From positions 1 through 64,000 of the forward strand of contig JBBANM010000019.1 of the NCBI GenBank assembly GCA_040401995.1: DNA of 64,000 nt, written 5' to 3'. The position numbers were made by a program, and so were the translations under genes. Below the pieces are notes generated by a model, which worked only from the letters and a program-made list of their open reading frames with translations, searched no databases and had not been told where the DNA came from. Positions 61,058 through 64,000 of this stretch are shown here, one piece after another (the stretch's first letter is position 1; each line of letters begins with the position of its first letter). The DNA comes from Haliscomenobacter sp040401995 (lineage in GTDB: Bacteria > Bacteroidota > Bacteroidia > Chitinophagales > Saprospiraceae).

Positions 61058-62215
61058 ATGAGAGCAATACTGTCCTTTTGCCTTTGTGGTTGGTGTGTTT
61101 TTGCCATGGCACAAAAACACGACGGCATTTCTAACAACCTAGGCAACCTCTTCAAACTATCGGACGCCAAGACGCGCTCCATTTCACCGGAAAATTTTAA
61201 CGGCGAAAAAGGGAAAGGCGGCATGGCCACCGAAGGCACCGGCGCGGGTCCTGCGCGTGGATTGGGTCAAGGCTGGAAGATCAGTCCCAGTGTGAAGATC
61301 CCTTCCAAAACCACCTTTACCATGGCCGAAATTAATGGTTCAGGTGCAATTCAGCACATTTGGATGACCCCAGCGGGCATCCGCTGGCGCTATGCCATCA
61401 TCCGCATTTACTGGGATGATGAAAAAGAACCCTCCGTGGAAGCGCCAATGGGCGATTTCTTCTGCATGGGTTGGAACCAGTACGCGCCGGTCAACTCGCT
61501 GGCAGTATGCGTAAATCCCGGCAGCGCCTTCAATTGCTACTGGGTGATGCCATTTCGCAAAAAAGCGAAAATCACCATCGAAAACCTGGCCGACGAGGAA
61601 TTTCGTTTGTATTACCAAGTCGATTATGTGGAAACCACGGTACCCGATGATGCAGCTTATTTTCATGCCCAATTCCGCCGCGTGAATCCCCTACCCTACA
61701 AAGATGTGTATACCCTAGTTGATGGCATCAAAGGCAAAGGCCATTACGTGGGCACTTACATTGCTTACGGCGTGCATAACAACGGTTGGTGGGGCGAAGG
61801 TGAAATCAAGTTCTTCATCGATGGCGATAAAGACTTCCCCACCATCAATGGCACGGGCACGGAGGATTATTTCTGCGGTTCATACGATTTTGATGCGCGC
61901 AAAAAAAATCCGGATGGGTCGGAATCAACCGAATATCAAGAATTCAACACGGCCTATGTGGGTTTACCGCAGGTAATTCGCGGCGATGGGCATTATCAGG
62001 TGATGCAGCGGTTTGGGATGTACCGCTGGCATATTCCTGATCCAATCCGTTTTGAAAAAGACCTAAAAGTGACGATCCAGGCTTTGGGTTGGCGGCACGA
62101 TGGGCGGTATTTGCCACTCCAGGATGATATTGCGTCGGTGGTATTTTGGTATCAGACGGAGCCGCATGGTACGTTCCCTAAATTGCCGGAACGCGATAAA
62201 TTGGAAGTGGATTAA
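61058..62215 (+). CDS. Secreted DUF2961 / GH172 family protein
   Basis: 385 residues. Signal peptide (FCLCGWCVFAMAQ), then the DUF2961 domain: TRSISPENFNGEKGKGGMA, GLGQGWKISPSVKI, SGAIQHIWMTPAG, IYWDDEKEPSVEAPMGDFFC, the conserved GTGTEDYFCGSYDF and FGMYRWHIPDPIRF. This family is classified as GH172, whose characterised members act on alpha-D-fructofuranosyl and D-arabinofuranosyl linkages; the substrate here is not known. Alone on its transcript, with no SusCD genes nearby, in contrast to usual polysaccharide loci. Confidence 0.88.
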   Translation: MRAILSFCLCGWCVFAMAQKHDGISNNLGNLFKLSDAKTRSISPENFNGEKGKGGMATEGTGAGPARGLGQGWKISPSVKIPSKTTFTMAEINGSGAIQHIWMTPAGIRWRYAIIRIYWDDEKEPSVEAPMGDFFCMGWNQYAPVNSLAVCVNPGSAFNCYWVMPFRKKAKITIENLADEEFRLYYQVDYVETTVPDDAAYFHAQFRRVNPLPYKDVYTLVDGIKGKGHYVGTYIAYGVHNNGWWGEGEIKFFIDGDKDFPTINGTGTEDYFCGSYDFDARKKNPDGSESTEYQEFNTAYVGLPQVIRGDGHYQVMQRFGMYRWHIPDPIRFEKDLKVTIQALGWRHDGRYLPLQDDIASVVFWYQTEPHGTFPKLPERDKLEVD

Positions 62216-62486
62216 GCGTGAAGCATAAACTTAATATGGTCGTCATTTACCAATTGATCAAAAAAATCAGCTTTTACCTAGGAAAATTGCATCCCAACCC
62301 GAAAAGAAACAACAAAAAAGATAAATTTAGTCGTAATGTTGTTTTTTTCCTATATTGGCCGGTGGTAACTTTTTGATATCAATTGCGATTAGGGTTGTTT
62401 CTATCCTTCTCTCAAGATAGAAAGTCGATATTTTGGTAAGTTTATTTTAACCAAGACTCGATGAGCGGATATAGTTACCAGGAAAA
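62216..62486. other. Gene-free stretch downstream of GH172 gene
   Basis: First part of the 651-bp gap before the permease. AT-rich, with no ORF of note. Only a weak inverted match (CAATTGATCAAAAA / TTTTTGATATCAATTG) was seen. The remainder of the gap holds two palindromic elements. Confidence 0.5.
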
Positions 62487-62648
62487 AGAGTTTGTTTGGT
62501 TTTCGGTTTCGCAGGCGAAAATGAGTTAAAATTAGCCCCAGTGAGGCACGAAAAGCGGAGTGTAGCAACGCTACATGAGCATTTTCGGAACGAAACTGAG
62601 GCTAATTTTAGCCATTTGCAGCGCGAAATAGAAAGCCAAACACACTCT
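62487..62648. mobile_element. MITE-like palindromic element, family P2, copy 2
   Basis: Ends AGAGTTTGTTTGG.TTTC and GAAAGCCAAACACACTCT are inverted; inner GCGAAAATGAGTTAAAATTAG pairs with CTAATTTTAGCCATTTG, and TGAGGC.CGAAAA with the opposite arm. Shares GAAAATGAG.TAAAATT, GAGGC.C.AAAAGCG and GAGCATTTT.G.AACGAAA with the copy at 47248. Confidence 0.7.
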
Positions 62649-62702
62649 AAAGCGTAAATTTTTTTTCATTTGGCCTTCTAAAAAAAGCCTATAGAGATTA
62701 TC

Positions 62703-62835
62703 AGAGGGGTTGTGTAAAAAGTCAATTTTCTGCCAAATTTTTATTTTTATTAAAGTTTAACTCGTTATTTGAAGTGTTTTACGGATATATTTAATTTAAT
62801 TTGGCACTATTTTGACTTTTTTTCGCAACCCCTCT
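62703..62835. mobile_element. MITE-like element, family P3
   Basis: AGAGGGGTTGTGTAAAAAGT at one end and ACTTTTTTTCGCAACCCCTCT at the other, about 30-bp terminal inverted repeats with three or four mismatches, around an AT-rich core of about 70 bp. No ORF. Lies 31 bp before the permease start, so it may hold its promoter. Confidence 0.65.
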
Positions 62836-62866
62836 ATATTTTTGATCAACCTAATAATTAACCAGT

Positions 62867-64000
62867 ATGAGTAAACTTTTTGCAAAAAAACCACTGGCTC
62901 AACTCATGAATGAAGCCTCCGCCGATGGTCAGGAGACCCTCAAACGGACGTTGACCGCTTGGAGTTTGATAGCGTTGGGCATTGGCGCTATTATCGGCGC
63001 TGGATTGTTTGTACGTACCGCCGCCGCCGCCGGGGGACATGCCGGCTCTGGTGTGACGCTTTCATTTATTTTGGCAGCCCTGGGTTGCGCGTTTGCAGGA
63101 CTATGTTATGCAGAATTTGCCTCTATGATTCCCATTGCCGGTAGTGCCTATACCTATGCTTATGCTACTTTGGGTGAATTGCTGGCTTGGATTATTGGCT
63201 GGGCGCTAGTTTTAGAATATGCGCTGGGGGCTGCTACGGTATCTATTGCTTGGAGTGAATATTTGAATAAGCTCTTGGGGGGGGCTATTCCCTATGAATG
63301 GTGCCATTCCCCGTTTGAGTCACTCAACGGGGTATCAGGTTTTATCAATTTGCCTGCTTTGTTAATTCTGGCACTCTTAACAGCCTTACTTATCAAAGGA
63401 ACTCAAGAATCGGCGTCAGTGAATGCCGTTATTGTATTCGTTAAGGTCATCATCGTCTTAGTATTCATCGTTATTGGTTGGGGTTTTATCAATCCTGCCA
63501 ATCACACGCCATATTTGATTCCAGAAGGTACTCCGGGTCATGAAAGTTTCTTTGACTGGGGTTGGGGTGGAGTATTGCGTGGCGCAGGGATTGTATTCTT
63601 TGCCTTTATTGGCTTTGATGCAGTGTCTACCGCAGCACAAGAAGCTAAAAATCCAAGTCGAGACATGCCCATCGGCATTCTGGGTTCATTGGTGGTTTGT
63701 ACTATATTGTACATATTGTTTTCACATGTATTGACCGGTGTTGCTCCTTACGCGGATTTTATAGATCCAACTAAAGGCAAAGAAGCATCCGTTGCTTATG
63801 CTATTTCTCAATACATGAGTGGATACAGTTGGCTAGCAACTGCCATTACTATTGCCATCTTAGCAGGGTTCTCCTCGGTGATTTTAGTGATGCTGTTAGG
63901 GCAATCTAGGGTATTCTTTTCTATGTCGAATGATGGTCTTTTGCCAAAGATATTTGCCGATTTGCACCCGAAATTCCGTACTCCTTACAAGTCCAATTTG
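62867..64000 (+). CDS. APC-family amino acid permease (partial, cut by window end)
   Basis: 378 codons open to the last base. APC transporter of the cationic amino acid (CAT, YfnA-like) type in the inner membrane: TM1 with ALGIGAIIGAGLFVRT (unwound substrate helix), TM2-3 GLCYAEFASMIPIAGSAYTY, GELLAWIIGWALVLEYALG, ESASVNAVIVFVKVIIV, FFAFIGFDAVSTAAQEAKNP and the end region LLGQSRVFFSMSNDGLLP. About ten helices seen, two or more missing. Substrate specificity not assignable. Confidence 0.9.
   Translation, partial: MSKLFAKKPLAQLMNEASADGQETLKRTLTAWSLIALGIGAIIGAGLFVRTAAAAGGHAGSGVTLSFILAALGCAFAGLCYAEFASMIPIAGSAYTYAYATLGELLAWIIGWALVLEYALGAATVSIAWSEYLNKLLGGAIPYEWCHSPFESLNGVSGFINLPALLILALLTALLIKGTQESASVNAVIVFVKVIIVLVFIVIGWGFINPANHTPYLIPEGTPGHESFFDWGWGGVLRGAGIVFFAFIGFDAVSTAAQEAKNPSRDMPIGILGSLVVCTILYILFSHVLTGVAPYADFIDPTKGKEASVAYAISQYMSGYSWLATAITIAILAGFSSVILVMLLGQSRVFFSMSNDGLLPKIFADLHPKFRTPYKSNL

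Overview
The window reads as chromosomal DNA of a Bacteroidota bacterium, probably of the Saprospirales type (genus is a guess). Reasons: putative promoters of the form TAnnTTFG-like Bacteroidota type (TAnnTTTG), few Shine-Dalgarno sequences, a TonB-dependent receptor with a carboxypeptidase-regulatory-like N-terminus, 7TM-DISM and TPR histidine kinases, and a Bacteroidota-type biotin cluster with its own ketoacyl synthase. No tRNA, rRNA, CRISPR, integrase or transposase gene was seen. Bases 1-97 hold only the region downstream of the biotin cluster, with no supportable gene.

Region 1 (98-4373, minus strand) is a tightly overlapping biotin operon: bioF, bioD, bioA, ketoacyl synthase. Region 2 (4374-13052) is mixed: a DUF72 protein; a probable operon of a glutamine-synthetase-like ligase, a degenerate phosphotransferase and a HAD-IIA protein; two glyoxalase-fold proteins; a nucleotidyltransferase with a frameshifted HI0074-type partner; and a receiver-histidine kinase fusion. 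Intergenic gaps carry several families of palindromic, MITE-like repeats.

Region 3 (13200-60893) is the striking part: fifteen full-length sensor histidine kinases on one strand (called HK1-HK15 here). Nine have a jelly-roll plus 7TM sensor (HK1-7, 10, 13), one has a classical 7TMR-DISMED2 sensor (HK9), and five have periplasmic TPRs with one TM helix (HK8, 11, 12, 14, 15). Two (HK4, HK7) add cytoplasmic sensor modules, seven in tandem in the 2055-residue HK7. Eight (HK4-HK11) are packed end to end in about 22 kb with junctions of 2-12 bp or overlaps. The kinase cores are near-identical and mosaic: segment variants are shuffled between paralogues. Palindromic repeats of two unrelated families are inserted in frame at one loop of the ATPase domain, and another at the linker between HisKA and the ATPase domain. 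No separate response regulator is present. Between kinases sit cargo genes: two near-identical DUF1016 nucleases each followed by the same kinase-tail remnant, an AbiEi/AbiEii toxin-antitoxin pair with an in-frame stop in the toxin, a DUF4143 ATPase, a TonB receptor, an orphan XRE regulator and a DJ-1/PfpI protein.

Three places (upstream of a lipoprotein/HK1, of HK3 and of HK4) carry a triple direct repeat with an exact 21-bp period, followed by a terminator just before the kinase. This suggests a shared transcriptional regulator, of the LytTR binding geometry.

Region 4 (60894-64000) holds a secreted DUF2961/GH172 protein, two MITE-like elements and the first 378 codons of an APC-family amino acid permease cut by the window edge.
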